Below are positions 44,106 through 55,106 of a stretch of DNA of 64,000 nt, piece after piece; the first letter of the stretch is position 1; each line of letters begins with the position of its first letter. The notes under the pieces were generated by a model. It was not told where the DNA came from. It saw only the letters and a program-made list of their open reading frames with translations, and searched no databases. The translations under genes and the position numbers were made by a program. This DNA comes from Aulostomus chinensis (Eukaryota > Chordata > Actinopteri > Syngnathiformes > Aulostomidae), in NCBI GenBank assembly GCA_037954235.1, contig JBBMOA010000002.1, positions 2,808,551-2,872,550 on the forward strand, in the 5' to 3' direction.

Positions 44106-45395
44106 AGAGCTCCTGACCCTCACAAGGCAGTATAAACGCACAGAGGAGGAAGAGAAACCACCTCTTGCTAAGCTCCGTCACATCCTCGGGAGGCAGCTGA
44201 AGACACAAAAGTGAGGTAGGGAGACAGCCAGGAAATGGGAGTTGTTGTTTTTTTTAAACTAACCCCCTTTGTTTCTAAAAGGGGGTTGCTTGGCAGCAAG
44301 CACAGTGGACATCTTGCATTTTCCAAGGAGGAGATAGATTCATTTTTCCAGGATCCGATGAGGGATCAGGAGTTGAAATACCAGAGAGCCGTCCTTGACC
44401 AACCAGACCTAAAAGCCATATTCAGCATGAGGGAGCTGACCCTGAAGAGGTGGTGAAAGCAACCAGAGCCAACTCCTCTGGAAACTCCTGAGAGTATTCT
44501 GGTTTAGGGGAGTTATTGTAAAGCAATGGAGATATGCTGATGGGGTCTAGTTTCACAAGGAGGACAATTCCACAAACTTTGAGCAGTTCTGATCCATCTC
44601 ATTGCTTTGTGTTGAAGAGAAAAGATATTCTTCAAGGGGAGGCGGACTGGTTAAAGAATGACTTCATTTACACGTCAGTGCCTGGAACTTCAGGGATAAC
44701 TGGAATACACAAGGGCAGTCACCCAGCTGTTCAGAGAAGCATGTGAGGGTACAAGAGATCTGGTTGTGCTGTGGCCAGACCTGGCAATTCATATGGGTCA
44801 AAATCAAAGTCCCCAGCAAGATCCATGACCTCATCTTAATTGTGGAGGATGTTTGGATGGCATATAGTGGAGGGTACTACTATACCAGTGATCACTGAGA
44901 GGCCATTCAGGAGCTTGGGAAACCTTTTTGACCAAAGTCTCAAAAATATTGCTGCAATCCAACCATCAATCAGGGGAGCCAGAGAACTGGAATGGCATAG
45001 TAAATAAGTAAGACAACTAAAGACAGCCAGGAAAATTCAAGTCCTGGATTTACATGCATTCTGACTCCCATTATCTTGCCTCTGCAGATTTATGATGTAC
45101 CTACCACATCAGTGGAGGCTACAGAGGGAAAGATCAGCCGATAACTATGCAGGTTGCCTGGTTTACCATGCAGGCGAAGCAGCCCAGCTCTGTGTGGGAG
45201 GACCAACAACAGTGTCACAGAGGAGTTCAAAGTCTGCTGGAAAAGAGATGTAATACAATATCAAGACTCCAAAATTCTGAAAGACTCAGCTGCCATTAAA
45301 ACATCAAAATCCTCACAAGCAGGCAATGGAATACGGACCAGGAGCTGGGGGCAGCACTTTCTGGCAAGATGCTGGAGTGGGAACTCCACTGATTT
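44106..45395 (+). pseudogene. LINE-type reverse transcriptase fragment, R2-like group
   Basis: Plus strand. AFSKEEIDSFFQDPMRDQEL and RELTLKRW (44310-44456) begin an RT region. VTQLFREACEGTRDLVVLWP (44716-44780) follows, equal to the segment leading to the first catalytic Asp (here in DLA). After a deletion, a C-terminal part reads TSVEATEGKI-like, LPGLPCRRSSPALCGRTNN, then SVTEEFKVCWKRDVIQYQDS (45200-45270). The palm with the DD motif is gone. I recognise this protein type from fish genomes as an RT related to R2-type elements, but the clade is not certain. Confidence 0.65.
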
Positions 45396-45397
45396 CC

Positions 45398-47948
45398 TCA
45401 ACCTGCATTGCGGTAAGCGTGTGACCTCACTTCCTGTTTGTGCATTGCTGAACGTAGTGCTTTGCTTGTTGTGCTAGCTAAAGTGTGATCATCCCCGCTA
45501 ATTCCTTATTCATTGACTAATTACTACATATCTATTTACTTTATTTGGCTGCAGTTTAAAGACTATCTAACTTGATAAGTGCGTTAAATGTGGTTTGTTT
45601 GCAGCATTGGAGGCGAGGCTTAGCGGGGTTGAATTGGACCTGCGGTGGCTCCTCACAGATGGAGCCAAACAATTAGCCGCTAGAGCTAGCCAGTTGCCAT
45701 TAGCTGGTGCAGACCGTCTTAGCTTAGCCCGAACTAGCATTCCCCCGGCAGCTCCCAAGAAGCTGGGAAACCAGGGTGGCTGGGTGACTGTCCAAAGTAA
45801 ACATAGTCCGAAGCAGAAGCCTGCTGTCAGTGACAAACCACCAATTCTCTTCGCGAATAGGTTCTCCCAACTCGGCGACACACCCGCCGAGAAAACTACT
45901 CTGGTAATTGGAAGTTCCCTTATCAGAAACGTGAAATTAGCGACACTGGCAACCATAGTCAAGTGCATTCCAGGGGCCAGAGCGGGCGACATTGAGTCAG
46001 ATTTAAAACTGCTGGCTATAAATAAACATAAATAAGATAAAATCATTATCCACGTCGGCGGTAGTGACATCCGACTACACCAGTCGGAGGTCACAACCTA
46101 TGTACATTTGCGAAGACAATGTCGGACTCTGTAGTGTTCGCAGACCCCTGCCTAATCGGACCAGCGACGACATGTTTAGTCGCATGTCGTCATTCAACAG
46201 CTGGCTGTCGAGGTGGTGTCTGGCAAACCAAGTGGGCTTCATAGATAATTGGAAAACGTTCTGGGTGAGACCTGGTCTGATTTGGAGGGACGGCATCCAT
46301 CCCACGTTGGACGGAGCTGCTCTCATTTCCTGAAATATGGCCCAGTTTATAATAGAACCAAAACCCTGACAACCCAGAGTTCAGACCAGGAGGCAGAGCT
46401 ACCGTCTTACACGCTTCTCTGCGTATCCATTAGGGCAGTTACCCACCCAAAACTACATAGAGACTGTGTCTGTCCCCCGACCATGTCAGTTTACTCATTC
46501 CAGTTCTACTTCAGTCAATCAGAAATCAAAATTAACACAACCACTAAATTAACTCAAAAAAATCTAAAAATTAGATATGGAGTATTAAATATCAGATCTC
46601 TGATGCCAAAAACTGAATTGGTTAATGAATTGATCAACACACTATCAACACTATTGACCTGCACATAGGTCCAGGTCGATCTCAGTTCGTACTAACTAAT
46701 GATAAACCCTCAGAAACCACTGTAGTCACTTATGGTGTTCCACAAGGCTCTGTGCTTGGACCAATCCTCTTCACCCTTTATCTGCTTCCTCTCGGTCACA
46801 TTATTAGGAAACAGTCAATTAATTTTCCCTGCTATGCTGACGACACACAGCTGTACTTATCAATGCATCCTCATGAAATAAATCAGCTGACTAAACTGGA
46901 GGCCTGTCTAAAGGAGATAAAAACTTGTATGACCCATAATTTCCTTTTATTAAACTCTGACAAAACTGAAGTCATTATCCTTGGCCTAAAACATCTTAGA
47001 GACACCCTATCTAATGAGATAGGTACCCTGGGAGGTGTTACCTTGGCCCCCAGCACGACCGTAAGGAACCTAGGAGTTCTCTTTGATCAGGATCTGTCGT
47101 TTAAGGCCCACATTAAGCAAATTTCTAGGACTGCTTTCTTTCATTTATGAAACATTGCTAAGATCAGACACATCCTGTCTCAAAAAGATGCAGAAAAACT
47201 AGTCCATGCCTTTGTCACTTCCAGGCTGAATTACTGTAAATCCATCCTATCAGGCTGCACCAGTAGGTCCCTAAAGACTCTCCAGCTGGTCCAAAACGCT
47301 GCTGCCCGCGTGTTGACGAGAACTAGTAGAAGAGACCATGTCTCTCCTGTACTGGCCTCTCTGCATGGCTCCCTGTCAAATTTAGAATAGAATTCAAAAT
47401 TCTCCTTTTAACATACAAAGTCCTCAACAGTCAGGCACCTTCATATTTGACAGAGCTCCTAGTCCCCTATTACCCAGCTAGAACCCTTTGTTCCCAGGAT
47501 GCAGGGTTACTGGTGGTTCCTAGAGTTTCCAAAAGTAGAATGGGAGCCAGAGCCTTCAGCTATCAGGCTCCCCTCCTGTGGAACCGTCTCCCAGTTTCGG
47601 TCTGGGATGCAGACACCCTCTCTACCTTTAAGAGCAGACTTAAGACCTTCCTTTTTGATCAGGCTTATAGTTAGGGCTGCTTAGGCTGGCCCTTAGATAT
47701 GGTGCTATAGGCTTAGGCTGCTGGGGGATCTCCCATGGTGCACTGGGCTTCTCTCTACTCCTCTCTGTCCTCCTATATGTGTCATACATAAATCATACTC
47801 ATACGTATTACTAACTCGTCTTCTTCTTCGGAGCCTTCTTCTCCCCTCATCCCAGATCCCGGTTGCTGCTGGAGGAGGCTGCAGACCTGAAGAGGCTCAA
47901 GCTACCACCCGTAGCTCCATCTGCTCACATCTGTCCATCAGTCTCTTA
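45398..47948 (+). pseudogene. L2/CR1-type LINE, copy B
   Basis: The 5' UTR matches copies A and C (GGTAAGCGTGTGACCTCACT at about 45411). ORF1 (45595-46035) has EARLSGVELDLRWL and TLVIGSSLIRNVKLATLATI with the esterase Ser. In other frames IHVGGSDIRLHQSEV follows (46045), then RDGIHPTLDGAALIS (46290-46330). Only the start of the endonuclease remains (NIRSLMPKTELVNELI, 46590-46630). A deletion of about 1.5 kb jumps to RT: GVPQGSVLGPILFTLYLLPL, CYADDTQLYLSMHP with an intact catalytic YADD (46832-46845), and KIRHILSQKDAEKLV. A C-terminal domain ends near 47680. The 3' UTR is cut at about 47948, without the GACTT tail. Confidence 0.88.
45595..46332 (+). pseudogene. LINE ORF1 with SGNH-esterase-like domain, copy B
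   Basis: The best-preserved esterase block of the three copies: GSSLIRNV (Ser), an HVGGSD segment near 46054 (the G-x-N/S-D oxyanion block) and DGIHP (catalytic Asp-His). Frameshifts and stops near 46035 and 46135 separate these. The open frame 45595-46035 covers the N-terminal part. Confidence 0.75.
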
Positions 47949-47999
47949 CCAAAACTGTTTTGAAGCACATTCTGACCATCAGTATGTGAAAGTACAGTT

Positions 48000-49420
48000 G
48001 GTATAGTTATTTTGAGAATGCTAACAAATACTTCGGTGAGAGGATTGAACAAACACAACCAAAATGTCCAAAAAGAATGGACAAAAAAAAAAAACAATGC
48101 TAGTGCACTCAGTAAAGAGGCTAACACTAGCTTCTCAGCTCGCAACCACAACCACGGGACAGACTGCAACTCGCAAACAAACTTCGACGATGATTACTCA
48201 CCCCTGCCTATGACACCAAGTAAGTCTCCACTTCCGGAGAAACTCTCTTTAATTCAAACTAATACAGAAACCACGTTTTGCTCAGATGGTGCACACTAGA
48301 AATAAAACCAGCTCTAGACAATCTTGATTAGACTACTGACTAATTTCTGATTGTTTAAACAAAAATAATGTTGATGTTCCTATCTACTCGACACCTTTAA
48401 CTGATTATAAAGCTACGTATATCTGTTAATGTCTCTACCGGTCCTGTACTCTCTACTCATTCAGGTTATTGGATCCTTAATTGCTAGATACTACAAAATG
48501 ATGAAAAAAAAAAGGATTATGGATAAGATTTCATTCTACTGGTTTAAAGCTAACAATGAAAAATCTGTTGGGCTTAACTGGAGACTTCTCAAATATGAGA
48601 TAGGAAAATATTTAAGAAAGAAGGGTAATCAAACGGTTAAGAAAAGGAAAGCAGAGAACTTGTGCATTGTCTCAAGCATAACTAAGTTATCCAGCAAAGA
48701 CCCTGACTCCTAACAGAGGAAGAAAAAGAGGAACTATGTTGCTCACAAATCAAACTTGACAAATTATATCGCTAAAGGCAAAAGGTGCTTTCATGAGATC
48801 GCACTCTAAATGGTTAGAAGGGGAACAAAACTCTCATTATTACTTTAACCCAAAGAAACATCATCCCACCAACAACATCATTAGTAAAATAGCAGAATTT
48901 TGCTCAAATTTTTAAAAAGATCTGTATCGTTTTAACTATAGCCACACTGCAGCTGATAATTTCTTAAACTCCCTTTCTGTTAAAATAATAAGTGCAGCAG
49001 ATAGAGAGTCCTGCAACAGGCCTATATCACCTCAAGAAGTTCAGCAAGCTATAGATCAACTCAAAAACAACAAATCCCCAGGGTCAGATAGCCTGACATC
49101 TGAATTCTATAAATATTTTGTCACTGAACTGACACCCTTTATAAAGTATTTTGAAAATGTATTAATAATAAATGTCTCCCCACTACTCTGACCTAAGGTA
49201 TTACTGTTTTAATTCCCAAAGCAAACAAGGACAAATTACTTTGAGATAATTGATGACCAATTTGTCATCTTAACAATGATTATAAAATAATTCCTCTCTT
49301 ATTGGCTAAAAGATTAAGGGGAGTACTGGACTCTATTATAGTCAGGTTTTATGAATAAGAGGCATATAGCAAACAATGTTAGACTATATTTCTTGGGGGA
49401 GAAACCCCCCAAGAAATTTT
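48000..49420 (+). pseudogene. L1/Tx1-type LINE fragment (ORF1 start and RT N-terminal part)
   Basis: At 48012-48299 an open frame rich in Ser, Asn and Lys with DDDYSPLPMTPSKSPLPEK resembles the N-terminal part of fish L1-type ORF1. After deleted sequence, 48720-49390 holds ORF2: EEKEEL, FKDLYRFN-like, then SPQEVQQAIDQLKNNKSPGS, SLTSEFYKYFVTEL and further on the QSGFMNKRHIANNVRL equivalent, the standard RT fingers region of L1-type elements. Many stops. The YADD region is not included. Confidence 0.7.
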
Positions 49421-49543
49421 GAAAATTGGGCTGTTAAAATGCAGTTTTAACATATTTTGTGAAAGGAAGGCCAATTGTTGGGGTCCTTATAGTCACATTC
49501 GAATAACAAATAAAGCTATTTTTTTAATGCAGGGAATTATTGG

Positions 49544-49918
49544 GGGTGGCACAGTGGTTCGCACTGTCGCCCCACAGCAAGAAAGTTCTGGGTTCGAGCC
49601 CCAACTTGAGCACGGGGTCTTTCTCTATGGAGTTTGTATGTTCTCCCTGTGCCTTGGTGGGTTTCTCTCCAGGTACTCAGGCTTCCTCCCACAGTCCAAA
49701 GACATCAAGAGGGGACGAGGTGAATCCAGACTCTAAATTGACCATAGGTGTGGCTGTGAGAGTGAATGGTTGTCTGTCTACATGTGTTGGCCATGCGATG
49801 GACTTGTGACCTGTCCAGGGTGAACCCTGCCTCTCACCCAAGGCAGCTGTGATAGGCTCCACCCCCCCTTCCACAACCCTTAACAGGATAAGTGGTAGAA
49901 AATGCATGGATGGATGGA
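49544..49918 (+). repeat. SINE-1 copy, near full length
   Basis: GTGGCACAGTGGTTCGCACT, B box GGTTCGAGCCC, body, and AAATGCATGGATGGATGG tail. Confidence 0.9.
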
Positions 49919-50627
49919 CTTATTGGTACGAAAGATAATATAAAGGTAACTGATGTGCACCAGTGGCCTCTTCTTGGACATCTGTATTCTAAGTTCTGAC
50001 CTGAGAAGCACTGGAGAATATACACATACACTTTTCTGGTGCTGTCTTTCTCTTCTTGTCTGATTTGCCCCATTGCATCAAAAACTAGAAGGTCCTTACG
50101 GAAGGCATACTTATGCAAAGAAGATGTTGTGTTGAGAAAAACACGGTCACTCTACTCATGTGACAGTGGAAAGAATGTGGTGGTATCATCACCAACCTCA
50201 ACTGATGACGGATGATTGACACATGTCAAGACCCAGCAGTGAGTGGGCTGATATAAAAATGGCCTTTATGTTCTCCGCAGCTGTGTGGGATGCAAAGAAC
50301 AGTCCAAAGTTATTCTATTGGGACTTTAGCACTTGAGGGAAGGGTGCTATACTGTTGCCAGCAGTAAAGAGAGCTAAGTAGGGGAGCCATTACTGCTTGA
50401 GGAGTTGAAGTGCAAAGCTTCCTTTAGGTAGCAAGGAAACAGGGGAGTTAGTAAGTGCCTGTGGCCCACAATGAATGGCCTCTTCATCCTGTTAGAGCAC
50501 AACACATATGGTGCTTTGTGTTTAGCTGAAAGATCCAGATCCCACTTGCTTCAGGACCAGATATAACATGTTTCCATTAAATCTTTTTGATTTTCAATGG
50601 GTTTTTATACTTTTTTAAGTATATATA
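49919..50627. other. No gene recognised
   Basis: No coding or structured feature that I can support. Confidence 0.55.
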
Positions 50628-51017
50628 TCCATCCATCCATCGTTTTCTGCTTATTCGTACATTAAAGGTCACGGGGGGGGGGGGGGGCTGGAGCCTATCC
50701 CAGCGTCAACGGGCCAGAGGCAGGGTACACCCTGGACAGGTCCCCAGTCCATCGCAGGGCCAACATAGAGAGACAACCAACCAACCATTCACACTCACAT
50801 CCATACCTACGGTCAATTTAGAGTATCCAATCAGCCTAGTCACCAATTGCATGTATTTGGATGGTGGGAAGAAGCCGGAGGACGCGGAGAGAACCCACGC
50901 AGGCACGGGGAGAACATGCAGACTCCACACAGAAGATCCATTGCCTGAGCTGGGACTCGAACCCAGAACCTTCTTGCTGTGAGGCGACAGTGCTAATCAC
51001 TGCACCACCGTGCAGCC
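50628..51017 (-). repeat. SINE-1 copy, full length
   Basis: Includes a G15-type run at about 50663 and ends GCACCACCGTGCAGCC. It is followed at once by a TA microsatellite. Confidence 0.9.
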
Positions 51018-51055
51018 ATATATATATACAGTATATATATATATATATATATATA
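51018..51055. repeat. (TA)n microsatellite
   Basis: TA run with a TACAGTA interruption, at the head end of the SINE-1 copy. Confidence 0.93.
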
Positions 51056-51448
51056 AATAATAATAACCTCCGAATAATAGTCGGAGGTTGTCATTGCAGC
51101 TGTTTACCCCTCTTGTGACACAATTGGTGTGACTTAGTTTGGAAGGTTCCCCCGTAGTTCGCAGTGTATTTGCTCCTTGTGCCCTTTTGCTGTGCTTTTG
51201 TTATTGATGTTAGCACTGTTTTACCCTCTTGCAGTGTTGAGTGCAGGGAAGTATGCAATAGTCTGTTCGTAGTAGAGTGTTGATCATTAAGGCCTGAGCC
51301 TGAAGGCACTTCAGGCGAAGACCCTGATATGTGTGCTCGGCAGAGCAACACATTAGCAGCACTAAAAACACATACTAAACAGTGTCCCAGCACCCCCCAA
51401 CACCCATGAGGCAGCTCGGCCAGATGGCCCGGAGCCGGTTTTCACATA
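51056..51448. other. Unassigned sequence left of family A copy 3
   Basis: Includes a short inverted repeat AACCTCCGA...TCGGAGGTT at 51066-51089. It may be the outer part of the family A element, but there is no second copy here to compare. Confidence 0.4.
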
Positions 51449-51910
51449 CACACCCATTCAAAACCTGGTACTAGACTGTTTTTGCTGTCTGTCAATGAGT
51501 GCGCACAATATGCGTATTATCTAATTTCACCCCCTGAACATGCATGAAATTCACTGAAATTCGGCACACTTCTCTGGTCTGCCTAAACATTCACTAATCT
51601 AAAAAAAAACACCACAAAAGTCAATAGCACCACCTAGGGAGCCACACAACCAAAAGATAATTTCTGATAATTTGGAGCGCTATAACTCCTCACAACAATG
51701 TCCCACAAAGATGGCACCAACACCGTTGGACTCGTCTCATCAAGACGAAAAATTCATACACTCTGACCCTCACCTATCTACAACAGAATGTCCACAAACT
51801 GGACAAAACTGTCAAAATGAGGACTTTTTTTACTCCCTGAAAAAAATCTATCTCCTCCTACGGCATTAACAGTATCGCTTCCAAACATTCACACATTACT
51901 CTCCCAACTG
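51449..51910 (+). repeat. Dispersed repeat family A, copy 3 (left part)
   Basis: Aligns with 239-710 of copy 1 and breaks at ACTCTCCCAACTG, where the LINE begins. The right part resumes at 54513. Confidence 0.87.
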
Positions 51911-52696
51911 CCTGTTTCCTGTGCCCCTCCTCTCTACCTGCGTTGTGGTAAGCGTGTGACCTCACTTCCTGTTTGTACATTGCTGAACGTAGTGCTTTGC
52001 TTGATGTGCTAGCTAAAGTGAGATCATCCCCGCTAATTCCTTATTCTTTGACAAATTACCTTACCAAACTGCATATCTATTTGCTTTATTTGGCCTAAGT
52101 TTAAAGACTATCTGTCTTTAAACTTAGGCCAGCCTTTATTTTTGTAAACTCTCCACTCTAAGTTAGCAATGGCTTCCCCCTCTCGCTCTCCTCTCTCCTG
52201 CTCAGTGTGCCACATGTTTAGTTTTGCGAAGACGATGTCGGACACCGTCGTGTTCTCTGGACCCCTGCCTAATCGGACCAGCGACGACGTCGTTGTCATC
52301 AGTTCATTCAGGGTTCAGGATTCATCATAGCACAGAAACAGCACTAGTCAAAGTTACCAATGACCTCCCACTAGCATCAGATGAGGGACTGGTCTCTGTG
52401 CTGGTCTTATTAGATCTTGGTGCAGCTTTTGATACCACTGACCACCATATCCTTCTACGGAGACTGGAACATGTCATTGGCATTAAAGGAACTGCACTTA
52501 ACTGGTTCAGGTCATATTTACTTGGTCGATCTCAGTTTGTACTCACTAATGATAAACCCTCGGAAACCACTGCAGTCACTTATGGTGTTCCTCAAGGCTC
52601 TGTGCTTGGACCAATCCTCTTCACCCTTTATCTGCTTCCTCTCTGTCAAATTATTAGAAAACACTCAATTAATTTTCACTGTTATGCTGACGACAA

Positions 52697-52955
52697 ACAG
52701 GCAAGGCAAGGCAATTTTATTTGTAGAGCCCATTTTCACAAACAGTTTGTCTCAAAGGGCTTCACATGGCATCATAACAACATCCTCTGCCCTTAGAGCC
52801 TCACATCGACTGAGGAAAAACTCCATCGAAAACCCTTTTAACAGGGAAAAATCTGAGAAACCTCAGGGTGAGCAACAGAGGAGGGATCCCTCACCCAGGA
52901 CGGACAGACGTGCAGTAGATGTTATCGACAAGAACACAGTTTACAATACAAAAGC
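52697..52955 (-). repeat. TTGCC-tailed repeat inserted in LINE C (antisense)
   Basis: Plus strand starts GGCAAGGCAAGGCAATTTTA and continues with the body found at 13680-13926 in reverse. It splits YADD from the rest of the RT. No clean target duplication was found. Confidence 0.88.
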
Positions 52956-53309
52956 TGTACTTATCAATGCATCCACATGAAATAAATCAGCTGACTAAAC
53001 TGGAGGCCTGTCTAAAGGAGACAAAAACTTGGATGACCCTTAATTTCCTTCTATTAAACTCCAATAAAACTGAAGTCATTGTCCTGGGCCCAAAACATCT
53101 TAGAGACACCCTATCTAATGAGATACGTACCCTGGGAGGTGTTACCTTGGCCCCCAGCACGACCGTAAGGAACCTCGGAGTTCTCTTTGATCAGGATTTG
53201 TCCTTTCATGCCCACATTAAGCAAATTTCTAGGACTGCTTTCTTTCATTTACGAAACATTGCTAAGATCAGACACATCCTGTCTCAAAAAGATGCAGAAA
53301 AACTAGTCC

Positions 53310-53383
53310 CTAAAACAAGCCCTTTGAGACAAACTGTTTGTGAAAACGGGCTATACAAATAAAATTGCCTTGCCTTGCCTTGC
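53310..53383 (+). repeat. TTGCC-tailed repeat tail inserted in LINE C (sense)
   Basis: Only the last 74 bp of the family, ending TTGCCTTGCCTTGCCTTGC-like. A 7-bp duplication CTAGTCC flanks it (53303-53309, 53384-53390). Confidence 0.88.
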
Positions 53384-54512
53384 CTAGTCCATGCTTTTGT
53401 CACTTCCAGGCTGGATTACTGCAATTCCCCTCTATCAGGCAGCACCAGTAGGTCCCTAAAGACTCTCCAGCTGGTCCAAAATGCTGCTGCCCGCGTGTTG
53501 ACGAGAACTGGTAGAAGAGACCATGTCTCTCCTGTACTGGCCTCTCTGCATTGGCTCCCTATCAAATTCAGAATAGAATTCAAAATTCTCCTTCTAACAT
53601 ACAAAGTCCTCAACAGTCAGGCACCTTCATATTTGACAGAGCTCCTAGTCCCCTATTACCCAGCTAGAACCCTTCGCTCCCAGGATGCAGGGTTACTGGT
53701 GGTTCCTAGAGTTTCCAAAAGTAGAATGGGAGCCAGAGCCTTCAGCTATCAGGCTCCCCTCCTGTGGAACTGTCTCCCAGTTTCGGTCTGGGATGCAGAC
53801 ACCCTCTCTACCTTTAAGAGCAGACTTAAGACCTTCCTTTTTGATCAGGCTTATAGTTGGGCTGCTTAGGCTGGTGCTTAAATATGCTGCTATAGGCTTA
53901 GGCTGGCTCTTAGATATGGTGCTATAGGCTTAGGCTCCTGGGGGATCTCCCATGGTGCACTGGGCTTCTCTCTACTCCTCTCTGTCCTCCTATATTTGTC
54001 ATACATAAATCATACTCATACATATGACTAACTCATCTTCTTCTCGAGAGCCTTCGGGCTCCCCTCATCCCAGATCCCGGGTGCTGCTGGAGGAGGCTGC
54101 ATACCTGAAGAGGCTCAGGCTGCCACCTGTAGGTCCACCTGCTCACGTCCCCGTCTGTCCATGAGTTTCTTCCTTTTCTCTCTCTCTTTATCTCTTTCCT
54201 TCTCTTTCCTTCTGCATATCTGTCTTCCTCCATTATCTGTCTTTGTCTCTGCCCTGCTCTCCTGCTCTCTTTCCCCTCAACCGGTCAAAGCAGAAGGCCG
54301 TCCCCATTGAGCCTGGGTCTGTTCGAAGTTCCTGCCTGGTAAAGGAAGGTTTTCGTCACCGCTGTTGCAGGATGTGCTGCTGATGGAGAATTGTTGGGTG
54401 TAAATTCATTGAAGGAGTGTGGTACTGGACCTGCTCTACTTGTAAAGTGTCATGAGATAACTTTTGTAGTGATTTGGCGAATACAAATAAAACTGACTTG
54501 ACTTCACTTGAC

Positions 54513-54927
54513 TATGGGGAGACCGTGTCCTCTCAGGGTACATACTGTCAAACAAACGCTTCTCACGTCTACACCATACATCCCACAGCTTTTACAAACA
54601 CACCACTGCATTCCTGACAAAAATCCCTACAAAAATATGGTATTATGTGTCACTCTTGACCAACGTATGCCAACTTATTCCACTTTTCCACACTCCAATT
54701 CTCTTAATCCTCCACTCTCTCCACTCTAGCACAGATCAAAGACAGTGCAGTGGGGGAGGGGTTCTTAAAGGGCCAGCTCTCAGCTCTGCTATCAGCTCTG
54801 CATCAGACTCAGGCTTCTATCTCCTAAACTACAAGTCCCAGGGATTTGACCAAGACACCGTTAGATTCAGGCTGGTGTCAGTGACGCGGCCGCACAGGCC
54901 CTAACAACGCTGCTTGCAGCTTTAATT
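54513..54927 (+). repeat. Dispersed repeat family A, copy 3 (right part)
   Basis: Resumes at TATGGGGAGACCGTGTCCTC and runs to AACAACGCTGCTTGCAGC then TTTAATT, the best-preserved right end. About 105 bp present in copies 1 and 2 are missing at the LINE junction. Confidence 0.87.
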
Positions 54928-54944
54928 ATGACTGCTGTTTGTTA

Positions 54945-55106
54945 TAGCCCCTCTTTTCAGGAACTTCTTAAGGTCATGGTCCAAATAAATACTTCATATT
55001 CTTTCTACTAAGGTACAATGTGTCTGTGATTGTTTTCAGTCGTCTTAATTGGACCAGGTTATCAAGAATTATTTAAAGGTCTACTACAGTATGACACACC
55101 AGATAC
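54945..55106 (+). repeat. L1/Tx1-type LINE 3' part, left of hAT insertion
   Basis: Reads NWTRLSRII-like and a QVIKNYLKVYYSMTHQ frame that continues after the hAT element at 56157. Weak but contiguous. Confidence 0.45.

Larger units (their letters stand above)
51911..54512 (+). pseudogene. L2/CR1-type LINE, copy C
   Basis: The 5' UTR begins near 51935 (CTCTCTACCTGCG). ORF1, the endonuclease and the start of RT are lost in a deletion at about 52290. RT then runs in one frame: FRIHHSTETALVKVTNDL, LLDLGAAFDTTDHHILLRRL (first catalytic Asp), LNWFRSYLLGRSQFV, GVPQGSVLGPILFTLYLLPL and CYADD (52684-52698). The frame is interrupted right after YADD by an antisense TTGCC-tailed repeat. RT resumes as LYLSMHPHEINQLTKLEA, is interrupted again at 53310, and continues as a 164-codon frame (53375-53869) with HAFVTSRLDYCNSPLSG, QNAAARVLTRT, and LLVPYYPARTLRSQD. 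The 3' UTR and GACTTGACTTCACTTGAC tail are intact. Between insertions the RT is well preserved. Confidence 0.9.
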
